DNA from: an uncultured Bacteriovorax sp.
GTDB taxonomy: Bacteria > Bdellovibrionota > Bacteriovoracia > Bacteriovoracales > Bacteriovoracaceae
Assembly: GCA_946481315.1 (NCBI GenBank)
Contig: CAMLMH010000001.1
Coordinates: forward strand, 124,001-188,000
Reading direction: 5' to 3'
DNA length: 64,000 bases
The notes under the pieces are model-generated. The model saw only the letters and a list, made by a program, of their open reading frames with translations, did not search any database and was not told the DNA's origin. A program made the translations under genes and the position numbers. This document shows positions 8,201 through 16,250 of the stretch, piece after piece; the stretch's first letter is position 1; each line of letters begins with the position of its first letter.

Positions 8201-8732
8201 AATCTTATTTTTCTTGCTACTGATCTTTAACTTACCCAGGGCTTGGGCCGATAATCGCATCCTGGTAAAACTTCCCTTTGCAGAAAGAGAAATTGTTTTA
8301 AAATCTATGCGCAGTTTTTTAAAACAACATGAATTGATGCTGGCATCATTAGCTAAAGAAGATTATTTAGGCGTAGAAAAAGCTGCGGCAACTATGCTCC
8401 TGCATCCCAAAATGCTGGAGAGAATTGGCACGAGAGAAAATGATAAATTTATGGAAATGGCAGTGGATTTTCATACAAATGGATTAACACCAATTATAGC
8501 TGCTGCCAGAAAAAAAGATTCAAAACAGATTCTGACAGCAATGTCGTCTTTTGTTTCCCGATGTAACTCTTGTCATGAGACTTTCAAATTCATCGAATGG
8601 CCGGCTAAAGATTATCCATTTCCGAAGGCAAAAAAACTGGCAGTCCCAAAGGGATATAATCGCAGAGAGTGGTTCAGGAAAGAGTTTATGAAAAAAGAAG
8701 GGCGCAAGAGCGCCCCAAAATTATCGACCTAG
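8190..8732 (+). CDS. Secreted cytochrome c'-like protein
   Basis: 180 residues. A signal peptide (MRLKILFFLLLIF...RAWA, cut near residue 20) is followed by a helical domain and one heme-attachment motif CNSCH (Cys125, Cys128, His129), near the C-terminus as in four-helix class II cytochromes. The gene overlaps the sulfatase-like gene by 11 bases and closes the operon. Periplasmic electron transfer or gas binding would be typical of the fold, but why it belongs with carbamoylation genes is unclear. Its 3' end contains the terminator of the convergent gene. Confidence 0.7.
   Translation: MRLKILFFLLLIFNLPRAWADNRILVKLPFAEREIVLKSMRSFLKQHELMLASLAKEDYLGVEKAAATMLLHPKMLERIGTRENDKFMEMAVDFHTNGLTPIIAAARKKDSKQILTAMSSFVSRCNSCHETFKFIEWPAKDYPFPKAKKLAVPKGYNRREWFRKEFMKKEGRKSAPKLST
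8689..8715 (-). terminator. Intrinsic terminator of the minus-strand gene, embedded in the opposite CDS
   Basis: On the minus strand a perfect 6-bp stem (GGGCGC/GCGCCC, positions 8700-8715, 4-base loop) is followed by TTCTTTTTT. It lies just past the stop of the minus-strand gene at 8721 but inside the last codons of the plus-strand cytochrome gene. The plus strand has no T-tract after the stem, so termination is directional. Confidence 0.75.
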
Positions 8733-9158
8733 TGTTTCCAGGCTTACTACTAAATTGGCAAGTTCTTCTGTTCCACTAACTGCAGAACGTCTGCATGCGA
8801 CCTTAGACGAAATAGTAATTTCTTTCCCACCCTTATTGACCAAAATTCGGGTAGACGGTGCATCCATGCATCGTGGCCGGTTGGCATCGAGATTTTCCAG
8901 TTTTGCATTGTCGGCAATCAGTTCGATTTTGTCTTTAAGTTTTGTTAGAGCAGCATCACTGAGTACGCCAAGTTTTGTTGTGGTCGTACCTTTGTTATTG
9001 GCGATTCTGTAAGTAATCTGCCCCCGATCATTAATCGTTAAATCCGATGCTGTCGGATTAGGACTGAAACCCGGAATACGGGATAGTTTAATTAGAAATT
9101 CAGCAGAGAAAGCATTTGTCGATAAAACCAGTAATGTGGCCATAAAGATATTTTTCAT
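8721..9158 (-). CDS. Secreted protein of unknown function
   Basis: 145 residues. The start at 9158 is set by a strong ribosome site, GGAGGATTTCTC before ATG. A clear Sec signal peptide (MKNIFMATLLVLSTNAFSA) is followed by a roughly 125-residue mature domain with two cysteines (in PRCMD and KVACRR) that could form a disulfide. I recognise no family. Its 3' neighbour is convergent, and a directional terminator follows its stop. Confidence 0.65.
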   Translation of the reverse strand: MKNIFMATLLVLSTNAFSAEFLIKLSRIPGFSPNPTASDLTINDRGQITYRIANNKGTTTTKLGVLSDAALTKLKDKIELIADNAKLENLDANRPRCMDAPSTRILVNKGGKEITISSKVACRRSAVSGTEELANLVVSLETLGR

Positions 9159-9345
9159 GAGAAATCCTCCAGTTTGGTTAAGTAAACAAAAACTACATAG
9201 CAAAGTTGCGAGTCCTTTACTATCACCCATGTAAAAACCACCATAGCGACCTGATAAAAAATAGATAAGGAGTAGTTAAAAATTAATTTGGCCTAAAGGT
9301 CAAAGCTTTAGATAGAACCACGCAACCTAAATAAGGAGGGATTCA

Positions 9346-10107
9346 ATGAAGACAACTTTTTTAACTACATTTCTTGTCTCAAGCTTCAGTGTAGTTAATG
9401 CTGGATCTTTTGATGGTGTTCAACTTAATTGCCTGGAGCGTGCTGAAGCAGTCATGGCAAAAGAAAAGCGTATGTCCCTGGTCGCGGTCTGTCGGGACCG
9501 GAAAAACCCTGCTAAAGAACACTATACTTTCTCAGATGGATCCGGGCTTACTGGTTTCACAACTTTCACGAAAGCTAAACAATGTCTTATTCAAGACTGG
9601 TGGCATGGGCAGGATGATCAGGATCAGATAGACGAGGCAGAATGGAAAGCTGAATGCCTGACAGAGGAAGATTTCAAAAGGACTTCTGCCAAAGTTACAG
9701 TTTCCGGCCCGAAACCGGTTACAGGTATTAACACTGCTTATTCTTATTATTTAAAAGATGCAGAACGACTAACTTCTAAAGAGGTTGCAGAACATCTGGC
9801 AAAAAAAATTCGGCAAGAACGTTATCAAGCACGTTACTCTATTGAATCTCACACTTTTGCACCGATAACTATTAATAAGGCCCTAATCGAGCTTTCTCAA
9901 ATGAATGGAGAAGCTCGTGCCTTGAAAAAAGCAGAACTGGAGAATTTAAACTCCTGGATAGAAAATCATTCCGTGAGCCACGCATTCATTTTTACTATGT
10001 ATTTAGAGCAGATGGGTGGATCAGGAATTGAACAAGTTATTATCTTCGTTTCGTCAGAGAAATATGAGCCGGTACTTGTAGTCTTTCGTGATGTTTATGC
10101 AGAGTAA
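9346..10107 (+). CDS. Secreted protein of unknown function
   Basis: 253 residues. An AAGGAGG ribosome site lies 5 bases before the ATG. The signal peptide is MKTTFLTTFLVSSFSVVNA. The mature part has four cysteines in its first half (LNCLER, VAVCRD, AKQCLI, AECLTE), suggesting two disulfides, and a charged helical second half. No known family is evident. It is a single-gene unit; its last 13 bases overlap the convergent HAD gene. Confidence 0.65.
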   Translation: MKTTFLTTFLVSSFSVVNAGSFDGVQLNCLERAEAVMAKEKRMSLVAVCRDRKNPAKEHYTFSDGSGLTGFTTFTKAKQCLIQDWWHGQDDQDQIDEAEWKAECLTEEDFKRTSAKVTVSGPKPVTGINTAYSYYLKDAERLTSKEVAEHLAKKIRQERYQARYSIESHTFAPITINKALIELSQMNGEARALKKAELENLNSWIENHSVSHAFIFTMYLEQMGGSGIEQVIIFVSSEKYEPVLVVFRDVYAE

Positions 10108-10790
10108 TTGATTACTTTTAATAAATCTTTTATTTTTAAAATCTCATGCGTTGGTTTAATTGTGGTCCTGTTTTCAATGCAATCATGATTAAACCAGCAT
10201 GAGTCCATTTCGGAATTAATGGCCCCTAAAATATCGGTCTCCAATTTATCACCAATCATAAGCGGTTTCATTGTAGATGTAATTTGAAGTTCTCTGCGGG
10301 CGTGATCAAATATTCTTTTATCCGGTTTGCTGAAACCACATTCCTCAGAGACTATGACTTTTGTAAAATATTTTGTCAGGTCGGCATTTTGGAAGCGCTG
10401 ATGTTGTACAAAGCCGATTCCATTCGTGATGATGGCCATGGGAATTTTTCCATGCAATTCATTGAGTAATTCCCTTGCCCCGGAAACCAGGAAAATGTGC
10501 TGTGGCAATGCCTGAAGATAATCGTCACAGATTTTTTTGGGATCGCCATCAAAAGAATGAATTTCCAGAAATTTTCTGAACCTTTCGACCTTGAGAAAGT
10601 CTTTACTGATTAACCCCAGGGCTTCCTGGGTCCAAAGAAGATCATTAATTTCTTTATAGTTTTTACGAAGACTCGGATAATCACCCGAAATATTGTGACT
10701 TCTCAGGACACTTTCAAAACAAACTTCTTCCGACTTTCTGAAATCCAGCAAGGTTTCGTCGGCATCAAAAAGAAGGTAATCGTATCGCAT
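10095..10790 (-). CDS. HAD-family nucleotidase, YjjG-like
   Basis: 231 residues from the ATG at 10790, which has AGGA 9 bases upstream. An in-frame ATG at 10838 overlaps the upstream stop, but the family begins at MRYDYLLFDADETL. HAD motifs are visible: motif I DADET (10-14, with both Asp), motif II ITNG, motif III Lys in GFSKPDKRIF, and motif IV GDKLETDILGA. YjjG-type enzymes dephosphorylate noncanonical pyrimidine nucleotides; related HAD phosphatases cannot be excluded. It is coupled to the ComEC-like gene upstream and convergent with a secreted orphan. Confidence 0.8.
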   Translation of the reverse strand: MRYDYLLFDADETLLDFRKSEEVCFESVLRSHNISGDYPSLRKNYKEINDLLWTQEALGLISKDFLKVERFRKFLEIHSFDGDPKKICDDYLQALPQHIFLVSGARELLNELHGKIPMAIITNGIGFVQHQRFQNADLTKYFTKVIVSEECGFSKPDKRIFDHARRELQITSTMKPLMIGDKLETDILGAINSEMDSCWFNHDCIENRTTIKPTHEILKIKDLLKVINYSA

Positions 10791-10834
10791 ATTTATTTTC
10801 CTGAGATTGGTTTTACTGAAATAAAAGTTGCTGG

Positions 10835-11872
10835 TCAAGGTGCAAAAAAGCTAGGAGTCATTGCTGTATTTGTATGTAAAAAAAGACACATTATGAATCC
10901 GGCCCGGGCGATTTTCCATTCATTTAAATGCAATAAACACCAGACAGAAATCAATAAAAAAATTGATGCGCTGGTGAAGGTCCCATTAATAAATGAGGCT
11001 GATTGTTTCAGAAGATAAACGTATATATTTATCATCGGCTCAATCCAGTTAACAGGTATTATCCAATATAAACTAAAAAAGGTAAGGCAAGCGGGAAATA
11101 GAAAAGTAAAAAACAAAATTCCTGTGGCTCCGCAGATCACCGAAAGAAAAGAAACTTTATTACCCAAAAAAATGGCCAGCAGAATCTGATTGGCAAAAAG
11201 TATGACAAACAGTCGGAACCGGTTTTCCTCGCTCACAAAGAAAAAGGTTCCTATATAGAATATGCTGATTAAAAATCCCAGCGGGGAATGAAAGAAATGT
11301 CCGGCACAAAAAGAGACAATAAGTACAAAGAGAAAAACATGACTGGAGCTGATTTTTCGTTTCGTCAGTCCTCGTAGCTGAAAACTAAGACGCAAGAAGG
11401 CCAGCCGTTTTAATGAATCCTGATTGGGGATGAACAACAAAAGAGTCAGTAAAAATATTTTCACTCTCTTTTTTCCTTTCTTATTTGTAAAACGATTGAG
11501 GAAAAAATTTAGCAGTAAAAACAGACCGCTCAGATGTATTCCTGTTGGAGAAAGCAAAAATCCCAGATTGTTTTTTTTGAAAGCATTACGCGTTTCTGGA
11601 GATATTCCCTGTTTCACGCCGAATATGAATGCAAAAAATAGATTGCCATATTCCGCTCTCCTGAAAGAAGACTTAATTTCTGAGGAATATTTAGCGAACA
11701 CATAGGGAATTCTGCTCTCGGGCAGTTTGTTTTCTGTCCATCCCAGTTGAACAATGATTCCCAGCAACAGTGCAATTCCGATTGAGAGTCGCATATAACT
11801 TTTCATACTCTTTGCAGCAATGAAAACTGGATTCCAGATTAAGCTGCTTAACCGCTGAAAAAACCGCAACAA
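10835..11872 (-). CDS. ComEC/Rec2-like membrane protein, competence domain only
   Basis: About 345 residues, almost entirely hydrophobic, with roughly eight or more membrane helices. The segment LLSPTGIHLSGLF corresponds to the HLLAISGLHVGLL signature of the ComEC DNA-uptake channel, and a conserved-looking FLRLSFQLRGL follows. Full ComEC proteins are usually 600-800 residues with an OB-like N-domain and a metallo-beta-lactamase tail; both are absent here. The start is uncertain: the longest frame uses TTG without a clear ribosome site, and an ATG at 11806 is also possible. It could be a reduced DNA translocation channel or a decayed gene. Confidence 0.6.
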   Translation of the reverse strand: MLRFFQRLSSLIWNPVFIAAKSMKSYMRLSIGIALLLGIIVQLGWTENKLPESRIPYVFAKYSSEIKSSFRRAEYGNLFFAFIFGVKQGISPETRNAFKKNNLGFLLSPTGIHLSGLFLLLNFFLNRFTNKKGKKRVKIFLLTLLLFIPNQDSLKRLAFLRLSFQLRGLTKRKISSSHVFLFVLIVSFCAGHFFHSPLGFLISIFYIGTFFFVSEENRFRLFVILFANQILLAIFLGNKVSFLSVICGATGILFFTFLFPACLTFFSLYWIIPVNWIEPMINIYVYLLKQSASFINGTFTSASIFLLISVWCLLHLNEWKIARAGFIMCLFLHTNTAMTPSFFAP

Positions 11873-11963
11873 TTTAAGAAGGAAATTGCAAAAAATTAAA
11901 CTGCTTGATCATATTTAAATTACATTCTATGTTCGCCGGGGTTTTTTATCAGGGAGATCACGA

Positions 11964-12383
11964 ATGAAAATGTTCTGTTTATTTCTGTTGACTGTAATTT
12001 CTGTTTCCTCTGCATCAGCCGAATCATCCGCTTTATTTGCTGAATGCTCCGGTGATCATCACGGTACTTATGTTGATTTCTATTCCGAAGGATCAGGCGT
12101 TTACATTGAAACAACAAATGATGGAGAGGAGCCTCCCGTAAAATACATAATTAAAGAAATCTCAAGATACCAGGACATTATTCCTGTAGCCGATTACCAG
12201 AGTGCCATTGCTGAAGCCCTGAAAACCAGTGTTGGCATTGGTGAATATGAAGGAATGCTGATTGTCCGCGCAGAAAGTGAATCCAACCGGATGATTCTTA
12301 ATCTCAATAAATGGAATGGCGAAAATTTCGTTGTGATTAATGATTACGTTGAAAAAATGGAGTGCAACGTCCTTCAAAATTAG
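11964..12383 (+). CDS. Small secreted protein of unknown function
   Basis: 139 residues, preceded by an AGGGAGA ribosome site. Signal peptide MKMFCLFLLTVISVSSASA. The mature domain of about 120 residues has one early and one late cysteine (AECSG and MECNV), a pattern shared by several other small secreted proteins in this window and suggestive of a disulfide-closed beta domain. No family recognised. Confidence 0.6.
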   Translation: MKMFCLFLLTVISVSSASAESSALFAECSGDHHGTYVDFYSEGSGVYIETTNDGEEPPVKYIIKEISRYQDIIPVADYQSAIAEALKTSVGIGEYEGMLIVRAESESNRMILNLNKWNGENFVVINDYVEKMECNVLQN

Positions 12384-12473
12384 GTGAAGGGATAGCCTAA
12401 GTCGTTGAATACCCGTTCTGTTATAAAAAGCTTAACTCTTTGGGCCTAAAAGGTTAAAAAGAGGCTTTCGCAA

Positions 12474-13343
12474 ATGAAAAAAGGACGCTTAATGACAACG
12501 GATCTCCAGTCGCTTGCATTTGAACAGGACTACGCTAGGTTTTTTGCTGAAGATGATTTAAACGGTAATGCTTTTTATCTGCATCAACTCCCTCATGAAA
12601 TGGTTCATTGTGTTCTTAAATTAAAAAGTGATGTTGTGCTTTCCGGGCTTCCCTATTTCATTGGCGCTTTCAACTTTCTGGGAGCAGAGCTTAAATATGA
12701 TCTGTTCAGAAAGTTTGAAGGACAAGTTTTCTCTAAAGGGCAAACGATAGAATTCAATCTACCGTTTCACATCGCTTTAACTGGCGAGCGAGTGGCCCTT
12801 AATCTGCTCCAGCAGTCGAGCCGCATTTCAACTTTTACCCGCAAATTTATAGAGGCTGTCGATTCTTCCGGAATCAAAATTCTGGATACGCGCAAAACGA
12901 CACCTGGCCTGCGCTCCCTTGAAAAATATGCTGTGAGAGTAGGCGGAGCACACAATCATCGCTTTTCTCAGGCTGATGCCTGGATGATAAAAGACAATCA
13001 TAAAACGTACTTTGGTGGACTGGAGCCAGCATGGAAATATTTCCAGTCAATGCAGACATTTTATCAAAACATTATCGTGGAAATTCACTCCTTAGAAGAA
13101 TTACAGACAGCAATTAAATTAGGAATCAAACATGTCATGCTGGATAATTTTTCAGTTGATGATATCCATCGCGCGATCCTGTTGAAGCAAACTGGAATGA
13201 CGTACGAAATTTCCGGCGGAGTGAAGCTGGAAAATATTCAGCAATTTCTCATTAAGGGAATCGATGCAATCAGTATCGGTGCGCTTACTCACAGTGCTCC
13301 TCATGTGGATCTTTCCATGAAGATTAAAGGAAGAATCCAATGA
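12474..13343 (+). CDS. nadC: Quinolinate phosphoribosyltransferase (decarboxylating)
   Basis: 289 residues. Family signatures are clear: GERVALNLLQQSSRI, then LDTRKTTPGLRSLEKYAV, GGAHNHR and the C-terminal ISGGVKLENI barrel end. The enzyme makes nicotinate mononucleotide from quinolinate and PRPP in NAD synthesis. Two ATGs compete: 12474, and 12492 with AAGGA 6 bases upstream; the second may be the real start. The stop overlaps the nadB start by 4 bases, so the two are cotranslated. nadA is not in the window. Confidence 0.93.
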   Translation: MKKGRLMTTDLQSLAFEQDYARFFAEDDLNGNAFYLHQLPHEMVHCVLKLKSDVVLSGLPYFIGAFNFLGAELKYDLFRKFEGQVFSKGQTIEFNLPFHIALTGERVALNLLQQSSRISTFTRKFIEAVDSSGIKILDTRKTTPGLRSLEKYAVRVGGAHNHRFSQADAWMIKDNHKTYFGGLEPAWKYFQSMQTFYQNIIVEIHSLEELQTAIKLGIKHVMLDNFSVDDIHRAILLKQTGMTYEISGGVKLENIQQFLIKGIDAISIGALTHSAPHVDLSMKIKGRIQ

Positions 13344-14896
13344 ATTTAGAATTTGATGTTCTCATTATCGGTACAGGAATTGCGGGTCTTTCTGCAGCTG
13401 CCCGACTGGCAGAAAAAGGGTTGCGAATTGGAATTGCCACCCGGGAGCAGGATCCCCAAACGACAAACACAGTCTGGGCACAAGGTGGAATTATATACGC
13501 TAAAGGTTCCGAAGAATCTCTGGTGGCTGACATCATGAGGGCTTCGGCGGGGACTTCCTCCGTAGAAGCAGCAAAACTTGTTGCTTACGAATCAAGTGCG
13601 ATCCTTGAAGATTTGTTGATCAATAAAGCTCATTCAAATTTTGAAAGGAATGAATATGGTGAATTGCTTTTTACCAAGGAAGCAGCTCACTCGACACCAC
13701 GAATACTCTATCGAGGAGATTACACAGGGAAAGACATTCAGATTACACTTTTAAATTATTTGAAATCTAACTTTCAAAACGTAACATTTTTAACCTCGCA
13801 TACTGCGATCGATCTGCTTACTGCTCTTCATCATGGGGTGACTATTCAGCAACGTTATGAAGATAATAAAGTTTTGGGAGCTTATCTTTTTGATCAGGAT
13901 ACAAAGCAAGTAAAAAAAGTTCTGGCCAAGTTTACCGTTCTGGCAACAGGTGGAATTGGCTCACTCTATCTGCACCATTCAAATTCAGAAGGTGCCAGAG
14001 GTGATGGTCACGCGATGGCCAGACGTGCCGGTGCAGTTTTAACTGATATGGAATTTATTCAGTTTCATCCAACGACATTCTATGGTGGCGCAACTCATCG
14101 CCGTTTTCTGATCAGTGAAGCTCTTCGTGGTGAAGGCGCATTTCTGGTGAATTCTAAAAATGAGCGTTTCATGAAAAAATACCACAAAGACCTGGAGCTT
14201 GCTCCCCGTGATGTTGTGGCCCGTGCGATTGCTGAAGAAATTATCGAAAGCCAGAGTGATTGTGTCTACCTGGACATTACTCACAAAAGTGAAGACTGGA
14301 TTATCAATCGTTTTCCTACGATTTATAGGCATTGCCTGGAAAACGGTGTAGATATGACTAAAGAACTTATTCCAGTGGTCCCCGCAGCACATTATACTTG
14401 TGGCGGAGTTAAGACAGACCTTAAGGGACGCACGACACTTAAAAATCTTTTTGCCGTTGGTGAAGTGGCCTGTACGGGATTGCATGGAGCTAACCGTCTT
14501 GCTTCAACATCCCTGCTGGAAGGAATGACTTTTGGTCACATTGCCGCCAATGACATTCTGGAAAATGTTCATAACGAAGAAATATATTCATCTCAAAAAA
14601 TAAAAAACTGGATTGATGGCCACGAGGAAGTCGATACCGCACTCATCCATCAAGACTGGTTAACACTAAAACAAACAATGTGGAATTATGTCGGCCTCAT
14701 CCGCTCTAAAGACCGTCTGGCCCGTGCCGAAGTGATGATTAGTGAACTCAGTGACGAAATTAACCGCTTTTATCGAGATGCTTGTCTGATGGATAATCTG
14801 ATCGGTCTGCGCAATGGAGTAGAAGTTGCTCACCAGGTTGTTATTGCTTCCCGTAGAAATACCCAGTCGGTTGGTTGCTTCTACCGCAAAAGTTAG
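13340..14896 (+). CDS. nadB: L-aspartate oxidase
   Basis: 518 residues. An N-terminal FAD-binding dinucleotide fold (IIGTGIAGLSAA), the WAQGG motif, the substrate-domain HPTTFY and RFLISEALRGEGA motifs, and GLHGANRLASTSLLEG near the C-terminus are diagnostic of NadB within the succinate dehydrogenase/fumarate reductase flavoprotein family. It oxidises aspartate to iminoaspartate, the substrate of quinolinate synthase. It overlaps nadC by ATGA, forming a two-gene NAD operon. Confidence 0.95.
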   Translation: MNLEFDVLIIGTGIAGLSAAARLAEKGLRIGIATREQDPQTTNTVWAQGGIIYAKGSEESLVADIMRASAGTSSVEAAKLVAYESSAILEDLLINKAHSNFERNEYGELLFTKEAAHSTPRILYRGDYTGKDIQITLLNYLKSNFQNVTFLTSHTAIDLLTALHHGVTIQQRYEDNKVLGAYLFDQDTKQVKKVLAKFTVLATGGIGSLYLHHSNSEGARGDGHAMARRAGAVLTDMEFIQFHPTTFYGGATHRRFLISEALRGEGAFLVNSKNERFMKKYHKDLELAPRDVVARAIAEEIIESQSDCVYLDITHKSEDWIINRFPTIYRHCLENGVDMTKELIPVVPAAHYTCGGVKTDLKGRTTLKNLFAVGEVACTGLHGANRLASTSLLEGMTFGHIAANDILENVHNEEIYSSQKIKNWIDGHEEVDTALIHQDWLTLKQTMWNYVGLIRSKDRLARAEVMISELSDEINRFYRDACLMDNLIGLRNGVEVAHQVVIASRRNTQSVGCFYRKS

Positions 14897-15092
14897 AAAG
14901 AAAAAGATGTGCTCAGCCTCTCATTTTGCAAATCAAAGCTGAGCGTCGGTAGGAGAGATCGCGCTTTCACAAGGCCTTCCTCTGGCCGTTTATGAAGTAA
15001 TAAGACTGTTCCCTCGACAATTTATGATGCCGCCTGAGTGGACTCGAGATCCATGAGGGAGTTCTGGTGACTGCTCTTTATTAGGATATGTA
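14897..15092. other. Structured intergenic segment, candidate RNA
   Basis: This 196-base gap has several self-complementary elements. GCTCAGC (14911-14917) pairs with GCTGAGC (14938-14944). CTCTC in that loop (14918-14922) could pair with GAGAG (14953-14957), giving an H-type pseudoknot on the plus strand. Near 14973 GGCC(N7)GGCC forms a small hairpin, and CCCTC/GAGGG near 15011 and 15055 may close a longer domain. On the minus strand the first stem is followed 5 bases later by TTTTTCTTT, so it may also end minus-strand transcription. I recognise no RNA family. Confidence 0.35.
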
Positions 15093-15527
15093 TCAGGCCG
15101 TAAGACTTAAAAAATCATTCAAGTTAAGCGTACGGGTCATTTCCAGACCCTCTGATTCAAAGGCGAAGGAATTAGTATTTTCTGAAGCGATCAGTTCTGA
15201 TCCATGGAGGGAGCTTTTCCCCCAGCTGCAATTTTCCCACGATGTCTGCTCAAAATTGCAATCATAAACCTTTGAAAATTGAAACTTGCAATTAATGAAC
15301 AGGCAGTTCAGAAACAGACAGTTAACTATTTGAGTTCCAAAGAAAGTGCAATTTTCAAAGATCACATCTTCAAAAACGACGTCTTTTAAAAGACTTCCTG
15401 AAATCGCCAGGTCTTTATAGTTTCGATTGCAGATACTCATATTTTCAAGGGTTTGATGAGTCTCTGTCCCCAACATTTGCGCTTCTAATCCGAAAATGTC
15501 TTTAATAAAGTAGGTAAGAGTCATCAT
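15093..15527 (-). CDS. Pentapeptide-repeat protein
   Basis: 144 residues from the ATG at 15527, which has AAGGGG 9 bases upstream; a GTG at 15536 is the alternative. The central part (about residues 40-105) repeats every five residues with a Phe/Leu at the core position and Asn-Cys pairs (for example IFENCTFFGT, LFLNCLFINC). This is the right-handed quadrilateral beta-helix seen in pentapeptide-repeat proteins. The unusually many cysteines in the repeats are noteworthy. No signal peptide, so cytoplasmic. Relatives include gyrase protectors, but that role is not shown here. Confidence 0.75.
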   Translation of the reverse strand: MMTLTYFIKDIFGLEAQMLGTETHQTLENMSICNRNYKDLAISGSLLKDVVFEDVIFENCTFFGTQIVNCLFLNCLFINCKFQFSKVYDCNFEQTSWENCSWGKSSLHGSELIASENTNSFAFESEGLEMTRTLNLNDFLSLTA

Positions 15528-15594
15528 GGTAGCCACCCCTTAATTTTGAAGGCCCTAAAAGCCTTCTGATGCCCTTAGATTATCAAATTAGACC

Positions 15595-15678
15595 AATTGC
15601 GTCAAGTAATAAAATTGCATCAAGAAATATTTTTGCAAACCGATAGGTGTTTTAAGCAGTTAGCTGCAATTTTAAGCA
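15595..15678 (+). promoter_or_regulatory. Direct-repeat region before the HTH gene, candidate operator
   Basis: AATTGCGTCAAGTAATA (15595-15611) and AATTGCATCAAGAAATA (15613-15629) match at 15 of 17 positions with an 18-bp period, and the TTGCA core recurs at 15633. Downstream, TTTTAAGCA occurs twice 20 bp apart (15650 and 15670), just before the ribosome site. Regular spacing near two helical turns suggests cooperative binding by the adjacent regulator. Confidence 0.4.
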
Positions 15679-15689
15679 AGGGTGGAATT

Positions 15690-16250
15690 ATGGCAGAGTT
15701 TAAACGCAACCGTCTGGAAATGTTTCTGGGAGTGACCAGGAAATATATGCAGATGAGGGGAGCGATGTCGCAAAAGGACCTCGCTGAGCAGACGGATGTC
15801 GGTGTTTCTACAATGAGCCGCTTTCTCTCGCAGAAGTCGACGGAACTTAACCCTCAGTTGATTGCTAAAATCACTGCTAAACTCAATATTCCACTCCATG
15901 AAATTATTGATTTTGTCGAAGAGGACTTTGCCGAGCGATTTGTACGGCTGGTGAAATTTTATAAAGACGAACTGCAGGACCTCGATTTCGATCCGGCCAG
16001 TCCGCAACCCGCATCCGATGCAACTGAAGTGATTGACCGTCGGGAGAAAACGGAAGACAGACGGGAGGCAAAGACCGATGCCAAAACAACTGCAGAAAAA
16101 TCGATCAGAGAAAAACTGGAAAGCCTGACGCCGAGACAGAAAGCATTTATGAATGAATTTCTAAATTTAAAACTGGAAGAGCGGGATTTGATTGTTGATT
16201 TAGGAAACAATCTTTTTCACTATTTCAAAATGAAAGGTATGGATATATGA
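15690..16250 (+). CDS. HTH (XRE/Cro-type) transcriptional regulator
   Basis: 186 residues from the ATG at 15690 with AAGGGTGG upstream. An N-terminal lambda-repressor-like helix-turn-helix covers about residues 20-75, with MSQKDLAEQTDVGVSTMSRF as the recognition region. A charged, low-complexity linker rich in Arg, Glu and Lys follows (about 105-140), then a helical C-terminal domain (LTPRQKAFMNEFLNLKLEER) for dimerisation or sensing. Its stop overlaps the next gene by 4 bases. Direct repeats upstream suggest autoregulation. Confidence 0.8.
   Translation: MAEFKRNRLEMFLGVTRKYMQMRGAMSQKDLAEQTDVGVSTMSRFLSQKSTELNPQLIAKITAKLNIPLHEIIDFVEEDFAERFVRLVKFYKDELQDLDFDPASPQPASDATEVIDRREKTEDRREAKTDAKTTAEKSIREKLESLTPRQKAFMNEFLNLKLEERDLIVDLGNNLFHYFKMKGMDI

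Noticed and set aside
9291..12460. Similar GGCCTAAAGGT and GGCCTAAAAGGT strings before two genes
   Set aside because: Only two occurrences in upstream regions of unrelated genes; coincidence cannot be excluded.
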